64,000 nt of DNA, taken from the NCBI GenBank assembly GCA_963832355.1, contig CAWHTX010000009.1, positions 124,001 through 188,000 of the forward strand. Reading direction: 5' to 3'. Every line of letters begins with the position of its first letter. Position 1 is the first letter of the stretch. The stretch comes from DATFVA01 sp963832355 (GTDB lineage Bacteria > Bacteroidota > Ignavibacteria > Ignavibacteriales > Ignavibacteriaceae). A model generated the notes under the pieces. That model saw only the letters and a list, made by a program, of their open reading frames with translations. It did not search any database and was not told where the DNA came from. Positions 24,159 to 33,398 of this stretch are shown one piece after another. The position numbers and the translations under genes are program-made.

Positions 24159-26168
24159 ATGGCGAATAACAATACTAACTCCTCAGGGTTCAAGCCTTAT
24201 ATCTCTGCAAAACAGCTTATTCCGGAATTCACTCCCAAAGCCATTCTACTTGGTGCCATTTTCGGAATTATATTTGGGGCATCTTCGGTTTACCTGGGTC
24301 TAAAAGTTGGAATGACTGTTAGTGCTTCAATTCCTATAGCCGTATTAGCAATCTCAGTTTTCAAGAAGTTTGGAAAAGCAACAATTCTTGAGAACAATAT
24401 AGTGCAGACAATCGGCTCTGCAGGAGAGTCTGTTGCCGCAGGAGTTGTCTTTACTATTCCTGCTTTGTTATTCCTTCCGGGAGGAATGGCATATTTCAAA
24501 TACTTCCAGATCTTTGTGCTTGCACTTGCCGGAGGTATACTGGGAGTTCTCTTTATGATCCCCCTAAGGAGAGCTTTGATTGTAAAGGAGCATGAAACAT
24601 TACCATACCCCGAAGGAACTGCCTGCGCGGATGTTCTTATTGCAGGTGAAAAAGGGGGCAACCTTGCAAAGAAAGTATATTATGGACTTGGTATAGCTTT
24701 TCTTTATAAACTCTTAATGTCAATTATGGGACTGTGGAAGGATGTTCCGACTTATGTGTTCGGAAGAAAATCCGCACTGCCTAACGGAACAGTTAATGGT
24801 GAGATTACCCCGGAGCTTTTAGGTGTTGGGTATATAATCGGACCGAGAATTGCGGGAATAATGGTAGCGGGCGGTGTCCTTTCCTGGATTGTATTGATAC
24901 CATTGATTACCATACTTGGAGATAATTTAACTTCAATATTTCCCCCGGGAACAAAGCTGATTTCAGATATGTCTCCGGGCGAGATATGGAACAATTATAT
25001 CAGATATATAGGAGCGGGAGCAGTTACATTCGGAGGATTAATCACACTTGTAAAATCTATCCCCACTATTATCAGTGCTTTTTCTGATTCTTTTAAGGAT
25101 ATAAAAGAAAGCAGAGCAAATAAACAGAAGAATATAGTTGAAGAGAAGGAAAGAACATCCAAAGATATTCCTCTTTCAATCGTTCTGGGCGGAAGTCTTG
25201 TTCTTGTAGTATTTATGACAATAATTCCGAATATACCTACGAACTTTATGTCGGCCATAATGGTCGTTATTTTTGGATTCTTCTTCGTAACAGTTTCCTC
25301 GCGAATAGTTGGTCTTATCGGTTCCTCATCAAACCCTGTATCAGGTATGACGATAGCCACTTTAATGGCCACTTCATTAATATTTGTCGGAATAGGCTGG
25401 ACAGGTGAATTTTATGAGCCCCTCGCTCTCGTTATTGGTTCCATTGTTTGTATTGCAGTTGCCAATGCCGGTTCAACATCGCAGGATCTGAAAACCGGTT
25501 ATCTTGTTGGGGCTACTCCTGTTAAACAGCAGGTTGGTTTACTCATCGGAGTTCTTGTTTCTGTAGTGGCAATAGGATTTACGCTCCTTCTGCTTGAACG
25601 CACAGTAGGAATAGGAACAATTACTCCCGCACATCCTGAACCATTACCGGCACCGCAGGCAATTCTGATGTCAACTGTAATAAAGGGTCTGCTCAGCCAG
25701 AACCTGCCCTGGGCTCTGGTAATAATTGGTATGGGACTTTCACTGGTCATGGAACTGTCAGGCGTTTCATCTCTTGCTTTTGCTGTAGGTGCTTACCTGC
25801 CTCTCTCTACAACATCTACCATATATATTGGTGGTTTGGTCAAATGGCTGGTTGATAAACGTAAAAAATCACAAGAAAGTGAAACCGGCCCGGGAGCATT
25901 ATTTAGTTCCGGACTCATTGCAGGGGGTACAATCACAGGCATTCTGGTTGCGGTTCTGATCGGATGGACCGTTGGTCATGATGCCTCAGGAAATGCTATT
26001 ACATTTATAGACTCAGTTCAAAAAACTGTTTTGGGAATATTTACCAGTGGAACTGCCGGTTCTCTTGGTGATTACATTGGGGGCTGGGGAGATATAGCCG
26101 GTCTTGTATTTTTTGGACTGCTCTCATTGATGTTGTATAAGATAGCAATGGGTAAGGCTGATAAATAA
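24159..26168 (+). CDS. OPT-family oligopeptide transporter
   Basis: This 669-residue polytopic membrane protein has some fourteen to sixteen hydrophobic helices. The family blocks are G-A-x-F-G-I-I-F-G-A-S-S-V-Y-L-G-L-K-V-G, N-N-I-V-Q-T-I-G-S-A-G-E-S-V-A-A-G and P-Y-P-E-G-T-A-C-A-D-V-L. These identify the prokaryotic OPT group that takes up peptides or metal chelates. The cytoplasmic loop at about 308-335 is strongly charged. The MFS gene starts 11 bases downstream, so both are likely one transcript; the substrate is unknown. Confidence 0.92.
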   Translation: MANNNTNSSGFKPYISAKQLIPEFTPKAILLGAIFGIIFGASSVYLGLKVGMTVSASIPIAVLAISVFKKFGKATILENNIVQTIGSAGESVAAGVVFTIPALLFLPGGMAYFKYFQIFVLALAGGILGVLFMIPLRRALIVKEHETLPYPEGTACADVLIAGEKGGNLAKKVYYGLGIAFLYKLLMSIMGLWKDVPTYVFGRKSALPNGTVNGEITPELLGVGYIIGPRIAGIMVAGGVLSWIVLIPLITILGDNLTSIFPPGTKLISDMSPGEIWNNYIRYIGAGAVTFGGLITLVKSIPTIISAFSDSFKDIKESRANKQKNIVEEKERTSKDIPLSIVLGGSLVLVVFMTIIPNIPTNFMSAIMVVIFGFFFVTVSSRIVGLIGSSSNPVSGMTIATLMATSLIFVGIGWTGEFYEPLALVIGSIVCIAVANAGSTSQDLKTGYLVGATPVKQQVGLLIGVLVSVVAIGFTLLLLERTVGIGTITPAHPEPLPAPQAILMSTVIKGLLSQNLPWALVIIGMGLSLVMELSGVSSLAFAVGAYLPLSTTSTIYIGGLVKWLVDKRKKSQESETGPGALFSSGLIAGGTITGILVAVLIGWTVGHDASGNAITFIDSVQKTVLGIFTSGTAGSLGDYIGGWGDIAGLVFFGLLSLMLYKIAMGKADK

Positions 26169-26179
26169 AATAATTTTGT

Positions 26180-27481
26180 ATGGCTGATAATACAATAATT
26201 ACCGAAACTGTTAAAAAAGAGCCATCCGCCTTTTACAGGTGGATGGTCCTTTTATTTCTCAGCATTGCAATGTTCGGGAATTATTATGTTTATGATTCTA
26301 TATCCCTTGTTGCCGATCAGCTGAAAGCTCAACTCAATTATTCCGATCTGGATATAGGTCAGCTTTATTCCTATTACAGCATTGCCGCTATTATTGTATT
26401 AATATTCGGGGGAATTCTCGTCGATAAATGGGGCACCAAAAAATCAGCAATTATATTTGCAATAATATGTACAATATCAGGTTTCATTGTTGCCTTCGCA
26501 CAGGATCTTTACCTGATGCTGGCGGGCAGGTTCCTTCTAGGTGTAGGTTCGGAGCCTCTGATCGTTGCGGTTACTGTTGCTATAGCCAAATGGTTCAAAG
26601 GAAAGCAGTTGAGCTTTGCCCTTGGAGTAAACCTTTTCCTGGCACGTGCAGGAACATATGCGGTCGATAATTCTCCAACGCTCTTTTCCGGTATCTACAG
26701 CGGCGGATACCAGGGACCTTTAATTCTGGCAGCGTTTGTCGGGACACTGGCTTTTGGGGGCATTATTATTTATGCTATGCTGGAACATAGAGGAGAAAAA
26801 CTATTTGTCTTAGGAGAAGGCGGCTCGACTGATAAGCTGAATGTTAAGGACTTTTTTAAGTTCAGTAAGTCATTCTGGTATATAACATTGTTATGTGTGA
26901 CTTTTTATTCTGCAATTTTCCCATTCAGGGCTTTTGCGGTCAAGTTCTTTATGGAAAGTCATAACGTTTCGCGTGAAATGGCGGGCTCATTAATCTCAAA
27001 TCTTCCTTTGGCTGCAATGATCGCTACTCCGCTGATTGGTCTGCTTGTAGATTATATTGGAAAACGTGCACTATTAATGACTTTCGGATCCTTATTGCTG
27101 CTCCCTGTTTACTTAATTATGGGATATACGCAGATATCACTCTATGTTCCTGTGATCATGATGGGCGTTGCATTTTCACTGATTCCTGCGGTAATGTGGC
27201 CTGCAGTTGCTTACATAGTTGAAGAAAAACGGCTCGGTTCCGGTTATGCATTAATGACGCTGATTCAGCAGATCGGAATGGCATTATTCCCGTTAGTCGT
27301 GGGTGCTGCAAATGACTTTGAAGGTGCTAGTGCTGCAAATCCTGCCGGATATCATCTTGGAATGTGGATATTTTCTATCCTCGGAATTCTCGGACTAATT
27401 TTTGCCTATCTGCTAAGAAAAGCTGAAACCGGTCCCGGAGGGCACGGGCTGGAAAAAGGAATGAAGCACCAGACTGCCTAA
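26180..27481 (+). CDS. Major facilitator superfamily transporter
   Basis: This 433-residue protein has twelve predicted helices. The MFS signature between helices 2 and 3 reads G-G-I-L-V-D-K-W-G-T-K-K, and helix 4 has G-R-F-L-L-G-V-G-S-E-P. The second-half copy G-L-L-V-D-Y-I-G-K-R is also present. It follows the OPT transporter closely. The substrate cannot be predicted from the sequence. Confidence 0.88.
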   Translation: MADNTIITETVKKEPSAFYRWMVLLFLSIAMFGNYYVYDSISLVADQLKAQLNYSDLDIGQLYSYYSIAAIIVLIFGGILVDKWGTKKSAIIFAIICTISGFIVAFAQDLYLMLAGRFLLGVGSEPLIVAVTVAIAKWFKGKQLSFALGVNLFLARAGTYAVDNSPTLFSGIYSGGYQGPLILAAFVGTLAFGGIIIYAMLEHRGEKLFVLGEGGSTDKLNVKDFFKFSKSFWYITLLCVTFYSAIFPFRAFAVKFFMESHNVSREMAGSLISNLPLAAMIATPLIGLLVDYIGKRALLMTFGSLLLLPVYLIMGYTQISLYVPVIMMGVAFSLIPAVMWPAVAYIVEEKRLGSGYALMTLIQQIGMALFPLVVGAANDFEGASAANPAGYHLGMWIFSILGILGLIFAYLLRKAETGPGGHGLEKGMKHQTA

Positions 27482-27564
27482 AGGTCGGTTTTTCCCTCTC
27501 TTTTCAGATTCCCTTTTAGAAATTATATTTGTAACTTAAAGTATTGCTTTAGATATGAGGGATT

Positions 27565-28335
27565 ATGTTGAAGTTAAGAAGCGTATTCATAGCATCTTTG
27601 ATATCGGTAATTTGTTTTCAACCCGGAATTTCAGCTCAGACATTTGGTTTTGGCTGTCTTGGTTTTGTAGGAGGATACGGTGGTTATTCGTACCAGAAAT
27701 TCCAGCCGGGATTGCTTAATGATTACATTGATAATTTTAACTTTATTTATAGGGATTCACTCTCCGCGCCAATGGATAAGTTCGGACGATCGGACGGTTA
27801 CAGGCTGGGGTTGAATTTCTTTCGTGCTAAATTCAAAGGTTTCATTATTACTGCAAAGGGTTTTTATCAGAACCTTTCCGAAGAGCATAAAGCTACTGAA
27901 AACCTGGCAGGTGGTGACGGAAATACAACCCTTCAGCTGGAAATTATAAACTGGGCACTGGGCATTGACCTTGGAACCCAGATTACGGGAGGATTAAGCT
28001 GGAAGGTAGTTGATGCCGCTATTATGTTTAACAATGCAAAATTCACCTCAACTCAGAACTTTCCTAATGCTGTTACAATAGTCGACCAATACAGATCAGA
28101 ATCAACAAATATCGGTTATACCGTTGGGACCGGATTCATACTGGAGGTAGTTGGAGAGTATGTATCCATCGAAGGAGTAGCGGCTTATACAGACTTCAGC
28201 ATCGATCAAATGAAGACAGATGACGGAAAGTATTTCGCTTCCACTTCAGCCCAGGATACTCCCCGCTCTAAGAAATTTATTGAACAGGGAGGGTTTAACG
28301 CAGTAATTCAGTTGAATGTTGGATTACCCCTATAA
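27565..28335 (+). CDS. Hypothetical secreted, probably outer-membrane beta-barrel protein
   Basis: This 256-residue protein has a signal peptide ending near residue 25 (G-I-S-A-Q) and alternates short hydrophobic beta-like strands with Gly/Asn/Asp turns. The final residues are V-I-Q-L-N-V-G-L-P-L, which does not end in the usual aromatic residue of a barrel protein. I do not recognise the family. It lies between the MFS transporter and an aminopeptidase, 83 bases and 26 bases away respectively. Confidence 0.6.
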   Translation: MLKLRSVFIASLISVICFQPGISAQTFGFGCLGFVGGYGGYSYQKFQPGLLNDYIDNFNFIYRDSLSAPMDKFGRSDGYRLGLNFFRAKFKGFIITAKGFYQNLSEEHKATENLAGGDGNTTLQLEIINWALGIDLGTQITGGLSWKVVDAAIMFNNAKFTSTQNFPNAVTIVDQYRSESTNIGYTVGTGFILEVVGEYVSIEGVAAYTDFSIDQMKTDDGKYFASTSAQDTPRSKKFIEQGGFNAVIQLNVGLPL

Positions 28336-28361
28336 TTTTTATTCTCATCTGAAAAAACAAT

Positions 28362-29327
28362 ATGAAAACATCCAAACTTGATTCGGCCTCAGTGATCGCT
28401 ATACAGGAATGTATGGCTGTAAAAAAGAATGAAAAAGTTCTTGTAATAACCGACGAACTGAAGCGTGAAATTGGTTATTCACTTTACAGCAATGCTGTCC
28501 GTCTCGGGTATAAAGCTCTTTTTGTGGAAATGAAATCCGGGAAAATAAATGGAGAAGAACCTCCTGATGAGATCTCGCATCTTATGCAGCAGTTTGATGT
28601 TGTTTTTATCCCTACTGCAAAATCATTAACACATACCGATGCCAGAAGAAATGCTTCAAAAAAAGGCGTCAGGATAGCGACCTTTCCGGGAATAACCCGG
28701 GAAGTGATGATACGCGGACTTAATGCAGATTATAAGAAAATATCCCGTCTTTCAATAAAATTGAAAAGAATACTGGAGAAAGGTAAGGAAATCAGGGTCA
28801 CCGCTCCGGCTGGAACGGATATTTTATTCAGAATTCAGGGCCGTGAAGCTATAGCCAGCAAGGGTCTTTTTCACAAAAAGGGAGAGAGTGGAAATCTTCC
28901 AACAGGAGAGACATTTCTTGCTCCCCTGGAAGGAACTTCGAACGGCGTGTTTGTTGTTGATGGATCAATGGCCGGATTGGGACTGGTTAAAGGATCAAAG
29001 ATCAGGATTGAAGTAAAAAACGGATTTGCCGGGAAAATTTCCGGAGGTCCAATGGCCAAAAAACTTGTTAATATGCTCGATTCTGTAGGTAAAAATGCCA
29101 GAAATATTGCAGAATTCGGGATAGGTACCAATGATAGTGTAAAATTAAGCGGAATTTTGCTGGAAGATGAGAAAGTAATGGGTACCGTTCATATTGCTCT
29201 TGGAAATAATGTGTCGATGGGTGGAAAAGTAAACGTTCCAATTCATCTTGATGGGGTAATTAAGGAACCAACTGTCTTTCTTGATAGTAAAGTAATAATG
29301 AAAGACGGCAAATTGCTGGTTAAATAA
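28362..29327 (+). CDS. M29-like aminopeptidase/leucyl aminopeptidase family protein
   Basis: This 321-residue cytoplasmic protein carries the pattern of the thermophilic-aminopeptidase-like (M29-related) family: N-L-P-T-G-E-T-F-L-A-P-L-E-G-T-S-N-G, then A-E-F-G-I-G-T-N, H-I-A-L-G-N-N and the late H-L-D-G-V-I-K-E-P. These Glu and His residues should bind the metal pair. Members include peptidases and dioxygenases such as NicX, so substrate is uncertain. With the upstream OPT peptide transporter it could form a peptide uptake and breakdown unit, although an envelope protein gene lies between. Confidence 0.8.
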   Translation: MKTSKLDSASVIAIQECMAVKKNEKVLVITDELKREIGYSLYSNAVRLGYKALFVEMKSGKINGEEPPDEISHLMQQFDVVFIPTAKSLTHTDARRNASKKGVRIATFPGITREVMIRGLNADYKKISRLSIKLKRILEKGKEIRVTAPAGTDILFRIQGREAIASKGLFHKKGESGNLPTGETFLAPLEGTSNGVFVVDGSMAGLGLVKGSKIRIEVKNGFAGKISGGPMAKKLVNMLDSVGKNARNIAEFGIGTNDSVKLSGILLEDEKVMGTVHIALGNNVSMGGKVNVPIHLDGVIKEPTVFLDSKVIMKDGKLLVK

Positions 29328-29408
29328 ATCATTTTGTATTGATATTGAATCTTTTATCTTCAAATTGAATTATATATCTTTGAAATTATCAAAATCTAAG
29401 AGAAAAGG

Positions 29409-29972
29409 ATGGCAGTGTTACCTATAACTGTATACGGGGATAAAATCCTCAGGAAGAAAGCAGCCAGGATTACTGAAGTTGATCTTAAAACGATAGAACT
29501 TATAAAGAATATGTTTGATACCATGCGCAATGCCAATGGGATTGGTCTGGCGGCCAACCAGATTGGAGTGGATAAAGCGATCTTTGTAATCGATATTTCC
29601 CAGGTGGAGGATTACGAGGATACCAAGCCTATTGCTTTCATAAATCCTAAAATTATCAGCCGCTCCGATAAGAAAATTCTTATGGAGGAAGGTTGTTTAA
29701 GTATTCCTGATATCAGGGAGGAAGTGAGAAGACCCGAAAGTATTACTATAGTTTATCACGATACCGATCTTAAAGAACAAACACTGGAAGCTGACGGTCT
29801 CTTTGCCAGAGTAATCCAGCACGAGTATGATCATCTGCAGGGCATTCTTTTTACAGACCTGATTCCCGATGATGTGAAAAAGAGGTATAAGAGAGATCTG
29901 AATAAAATCAGAAAGCGTAAAGTTGATATTGATTATCCAATAACAGAAAATGTGGATTACCAGCTCGCATGA
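29409..29972 (+). CDS. def: Peptide deformylase
   Basis: This 187-residue metalloenzyme removes the formyl group from new proteins. All three motifs are intact: GIGLAANQIG (motif 1), E-E-G-C-L-S-I-P (motif 2, metal Cys) and Q-H-E-Y-D-H-L (motif 3, two metal His and catalytic Glu). Its stop overlaps the fmt start by four bases (ATGA), the standard def-fmt pairing. Confidence 0.96.
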   Translation: MAVLPITVYGDKILRKKAARITEVDLKTIELIKNMFDTMRNANGIGLAANQIGVDKAIFVIDISQVEDYEDTKPIAFINPKIISRSDKKILMEEGCLSIPDIREEVRRPESITIVYHDTDLKEQTLEADGLFARVIQHEYDHLQGILFTDLIPDDVKKRYKRDLNKIRKRKVDIDYPITENVDYQLA

Positions 29973-30871
29973 AAATCATTTTCATGGGCACTCCCGAATT
30001 TGCAGTTCCCTCATTAAAAAGATTATTTGAAAGCAGACACAAGGTTGCGGCTGTTGTAACTGCTCCGGATAAACAACGGGGAAGGGGACAGAAGGTGACC
30101 TTCACACCCGTTAAAGAGTTCGCTCTTGCCAATAATATTCCGGTCCTTCAACCTGATAAACTCAAAGATGAAAATTTTGTTAAAGACCTGAGGAGGTTGG
30201 AAGCCGATCTTTTCGTCATCGTTGCGTTCAGAATTCTTCCCCTCGAAGTGTTTACAATTCCCCCTAAAGGTTCTTTTAATCTTCATGGCTCGTCTGCTCC
30301 CTGCTTACAGAGGTGCGGCTCCCCTGCAGTGGGCCCTGATAAACGGTGAAAAGGAAACCGGATTAACTACGTTTGCGCTGGCTGAGAAAGTGGATACCGG
30401 AAATATTTATTACCAGGAAAAAGTTCCAATAAAAGAGGATGATAATCTCGGAACTTTGCACGACAGAATGGCCATCCTGGGAGCAGAAGTTGTTCTTAAG
30501 ACAGTGGGGATGATCGAATCGGGGAATTTTGTTCTTAAAGAGCAGGATAATTCAAAAGCCTCACCCGCACCTAAAATAACAAGAGAGATTCAGCAGATAG
30601 GCTGGAATAAGTCTGCTGAAGATGTACATAATCTTATCAGAGGATTATCGCCATACCCGGGGGCATTTTTTTATCATAATAATAAACTGATAAAAGTTTA
30701 TGCTTCAAGACTTTCCGATGAGCAGTTAAATGGACGGGTGAGATCAGACAGACAAAAACAGAAATATTTATCGGATTCAATAAAGGGTCTCTTCAGATAC
30801 TTGAACTTCAACAGGAGGGTAAAAAGAGAATGACTACTGAAGAGTTTTTAAGAGGGTACAGCTTTATCTAA
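29969..30871 (+). pseudogene. fmt: Methionyl-tRNA formyltransferase with two frame disruptions
   Basis: Three frames in order give a full-length Fmt (about 300 residues). Frame one covers MKIIFMGTPEFAVPSLK to the strand G-S-F-N-L-H. An extra base near GG 30287-30288 moves the reading to the next frame, which continues A-R-L-L-P-A-Y-R-G-A-A-P and V-D-T-G-N-I-Y-Y. A missing base in the A5 run at 30754-30758 then leads to the third frame, E-I-F-I-G-F-N-K-G-S-L-Q, ending M-T-T-E-E-F-L-R-G-Y-S-F-I at 30871. The +1 and -1 changes cancel. All family motifs survive, so the damage is either very recent or a sequence error. It is translationally coupled to def. Confidence 0.85.
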
Positions 30872-31007
30872 ATTCTTTTTTATGATCGCCTTCTACTGAA
30901 CGACCCAAAAATTTATAAATATTAAAAAACAAAGTGGATTATTAAAAAAAATTCACTAATTTTATCGGTGAAATATGGGAGAACCTAAAAATTCAGGGAG
31001 AGTTAAC

Positions 31008-31955
31008 ATGCCTAAAGTAATTCTAACGGTTACAATTTTGTCTTTTTTTCTTATCTCCTGTTCAAGTGTCCGTCCCCCTGTTAAATCTGATATATCGCAG
31101 GTTAGCGAAAATATCAGTAAGACCATTGAGCAACAGAATGAGAAATCCCTCAAAAGAAAAGTGGCCATTGCCCGTTTTACAAATGAAACCAAATATGGAC
31201 AGGGATTCTTTTATAACGAAAATGACGATCGTCTAGGTAAGCAGGCAATGGATATTTTTTCATCCAAACTTGCTTCCACCGATAAGTTCATTATGCTTGA
31301 GCGATCCGATCTTGCATACCTGATGAAAGAAAAACAAATCGCTGATTTCGATTCGCTTAATATTCCTGCCGACTATCTTATTGTAGGATCAGTAACTGAG
31401 TTTGGACGCAAATCAACGAGTGATGTTGGTGTATTCAGCAGAAGCAAGAAACAGACTGCATACGCCAGGGTAAATGTAAGACTGGTGGATGTAAAAACAA
31501 GCAGGATAATTTATTCGGAGGAAGGTTACGGTGAAGCATTCTCAGAAGCTGAGACTGTTCTCGGACTGGGTGAGACTGCGGGCTATGATGCCTCGCTTAA
31601 TGATAAAGTAATCAGTGCGGCAATTACAAAACTAGTAAATAACATCACCGAAAAACTTCTCGATAATCCATGGAGATCATACCTGTTGTCATATGATGAA
31701 GGTAATTATGTTATAGCAGGGGGAGAGCTTCAGGGAATAAAAGAAGGAGATGAATTTAATGTTTATAAAAGAGGAAATAAGGTATTAAATCCGCAGAGCA
31801 AGGTTATGATTGAACTTCCCGGGAAGAAAATCGGAAAGATCAGGGTTGTAGCACTTATTCCTGGTGATGAAACTACCGAATTATCAGTCTGTACCAGAAT
31901 CTCAGGGGATCTGCCCCTTGAAAATTTTAACGATTATTACATTCAAGAACAATAA
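31008..31955 (+). CDS. CsgG-family lipoprotein
   Basis: The start is taken at ATG 31008, eleven codons inside the longest frame, because a GGGAGAG site precedes it and the lipoprotein signal then begins at once (lipobox L-I-S-C, Cys 18). The 315-residue product contains a CsgG domain from about 45 to 220 (VAIARFTNET, L-E-R-S-D-L and A-D-Y-L-I-V-G-S-V-T-E-F-G) and a C-terminal beta segment. CsgG itself is an outer-membrane channel, but in CsgG/DUF4810/DUF799 operons like this one the role is not established. It heads a four-gene lipoprotein operon. Confidence 0.85.
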   Translation: MPKVILTVTILSFFLISCSSVRPPVKSDISQVSENISKTIEQQNEKSLKRKVAIARFTNETKYGQGFFYNENDDRLGKQAMDIFSSKLASTDKFIMLERSDLAYLMKEKQIADFDSLNIPADYLIVGSVTEFGRKSTSDVGVFSRSKKQTAYARVNVRLVDVKTSRIIYSEEGYGEAFSEAETVLGLGETAGYDASLNDKVISAAITKLVNNITEKLLDNPWRSYLLSYDEGNYVIAGGELQGIKEGDEFNVYKRGNKVLNPQSKVMIELPGKKIGKIRVVALIPGDETTELSVCTRISGDLPLENFNDYYIQEQ

Positions 31956-31965
31956 GGGGATGCAT

Positions 31966-32259
31966 ATGAAAACAAGCATCTTATTCATTCTTCTTTCATT
32001 CTTCATGATATCCTGCGGCGGTTACAACACGGGAGTAACAATAAAGGACCACAAAGGTTATCTTAAATTTACAGGAAACACTTATGATATAACTGTTTCT
32101 ATTAATGATAACCAGCCTTTTATGCTGCAGAAGGAAGTTGAGGTTTACTCACTTGAACCGGGAACCCACAACGTTAAAATATACCGGGATAAAAATGTGG
32201 TGGTCAATCGTACAATAATTGTTGATGCAGAAGTAACAACCGAAATAGAGGTGCCATGA
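31966..32259 (+). CDS. Small lipoprotein of the CsgG operon
   Basis: This 97-residue protein begins at ATG 31966 (six bases after a second possible ATG) with an AAGGGG site. The lipobox is M-I-S-C (Cys 17). The mature part has the short beta-rich pattern V-S-I-N-D-N-Q-P-F and G-T-H-N-V-K-I-Y-R-D, like a PEGA-type domain; that likeness is my inference. It lies between the CsgG-like and DUF4810 genes, overlapping the latter by four bases. Confidence 0.75.
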   Translation: MKTSILFILLSFFMISCGGYNTGVTIKDHKGYLKFTGNTYDITVSINDNQPFMLQKEVEVYSLEPGTHNVKIYRDKNVVVNRTIIVDAEVTTEIEVP

Positions 32260-32612
32260 AAAAATCAATCTTAATCCTGTTTTTGTTGTTTGGATTTTTC
32301 ACAGGATGCTATACTCCAAAGGGAATGTATTACTGGGGAAACTATTCAAGCACATTGTATGATTTGAAGAAAAACCCGGGTGAAGAGACATTCGAAAAAC
32401 ACAAAATCCAGTTATCAAATATAATAGAGACTTGTGAAAAAAGGGAACAGCCCGTACCCCCGGGAGTATATGCCGAGTACGGCTATATGCTGCTGAAGGC
32501 TGGAAATGAAACCGACGGAATGACTTTCCTCAACAAAGAGGAAACTACATATCCCGAATCAACTTCATTTATTGAAAGATTAAAGGGAGAATATGAAAGG
32601 GGGAAGGAATGA
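32256..32612 (+). CDS. DUF4810-family lipoprotein
   Basis: This 118-residue protein has a lipobox F-T-G-C (Cys 18), followed by the family pattern Y-Y-W-G-N-Y-S-S-T-L-Y-D and P-P-G-V-Y-A-E-Y-G-Y-M-L-L. The helical mature part resembles a short tetratricopeptide-like segment. It overlaps both neighbours by four bases, so its product is made in step with the CsgG-like and DUF799 lipoproteins. Confidence 0.85.
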   Translation: MKKSILILFLLFGFFTGCYTPKGMYYWGNYSSTLYDLKKNPGEETFEKHKIQLSNIIETCEKREQPVPPGVYAEYGYMLLKAGNETDGMTFLNKEETTYPESTSFIERLKGEYERGKE

Positions 32613-33298
32613 GACCTACACAATTTATTTTAGTAATGATACTCGGACTAAACTTAATCGGCTGTGCTCCATATATTACAAAGGAGGAATTCTCCCCAAA
32701 AATGTATGCAGAACATCCGGCAAGCATACTGGTTTTGCCGCCAATAAATAATTCTACTGCGGCGGATGCGAAAGATTATTATACAACTACTGTGGCAGAA
32801 CCTTTAACCAACAGCGGATATTATGTTTTTCCGATGGAAGTAGTATACGATGTTCTTCAGCAGGAGGGATTATATGATACCGAAACGATGATGAACGTCC
32901 CTGCGGAAAAATTTTACGATTATTTCGGTGCAGATGCTGTTATGTATGTGACGATAAATGAGTGGGATACGCAATATCTCATTACATCCGGAAGCGTTAA
33001 GGTCCAGGCAACCTGTGAGCTGAAGTCTACACATACTGGAGATCTTTTGTGGTTTTACGACGAAGAGGTCGACGTTAATACAAACGGATCAAACGGAGGA
33101 ATGGGCGGTTGGGCAGGACTGATAGCAAATGTTGTTACTACAGCCGTTAAAACAGCTGCACAGGATTATGTTCCGATTGCACGTGATGTTAACAAGAAAA
33201 TATTTCTTGCATTACCGGCAGGTAAGTACAATAACAGATTCGATAAAGACCAAAAAGATAAGGTGAAGAAAAAAGAACTTAGTAAAAAAGGCGGATAA
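32609..33298 (+). CDS. DUF799 (GNA1162-like) lipoprotein
   Basis: This 229-residue lipoprotein has lipobox L-I-G-C (Cys 19) and the DUF799 core: A-S-I-L-V-L-P-P-I-N-N-S-T, Y-Y-V-F-P-M-E-V-V and G-A-D-A-V-M-Y-V-T-I. A glycine-rich stretch (G-S-N-G-G-M-G-G-W) is followed by a helix. The neisserial relative GNA1162 is an outer-membrane lipoprotein. The tail is highly charged (K-D-Q-K-D-K-V-K-K-K-E). It ends the four-gene operon. Confidence 0.87.
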   Translation: MRPTQFILVMILGLNLIGCAPYITKEEFSPKMYAEHPASILVLPPINNSTAADAKDYYTTTVAEPLTNSGYYVFPMEVVYDVLQQEGLYDTETMMNVPAEKFYDYFGADAVMYVTINEWDTQYLITSGSVKVQATCELKSTHTGDLLWFYDEEVDVNTNGSNGGMGGWAGLIANVVTTAVKTAAQDYVPIARDVNKKIFLALPAGKYNNRFDKDQKDKVKKKELSKKGG

Positions 33299-33302
33299 GC
33301 CC

Positions 33303-33322
33303 AATCTAAACTAGATTTTATT
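33303..33322 (+). terminator. Weak hairpin after the CsgG operon
   Basis: AATCTA (33303-33308) and TAGATT (33312-33317) form a six-base stem with a three-base loop, followed by TTATT. The stem is AT-rich and the T run short, so this is only a possible terminator between the operon and the convergent permease gene. Confidence 0.35.
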
Positions 33323-33398
33323 CAGGGAAGGGATAAACGGAAACACAAACATTAATGGTTTAAGAGGATTTTACAAATACTGGAATTTTATTCTCCGT

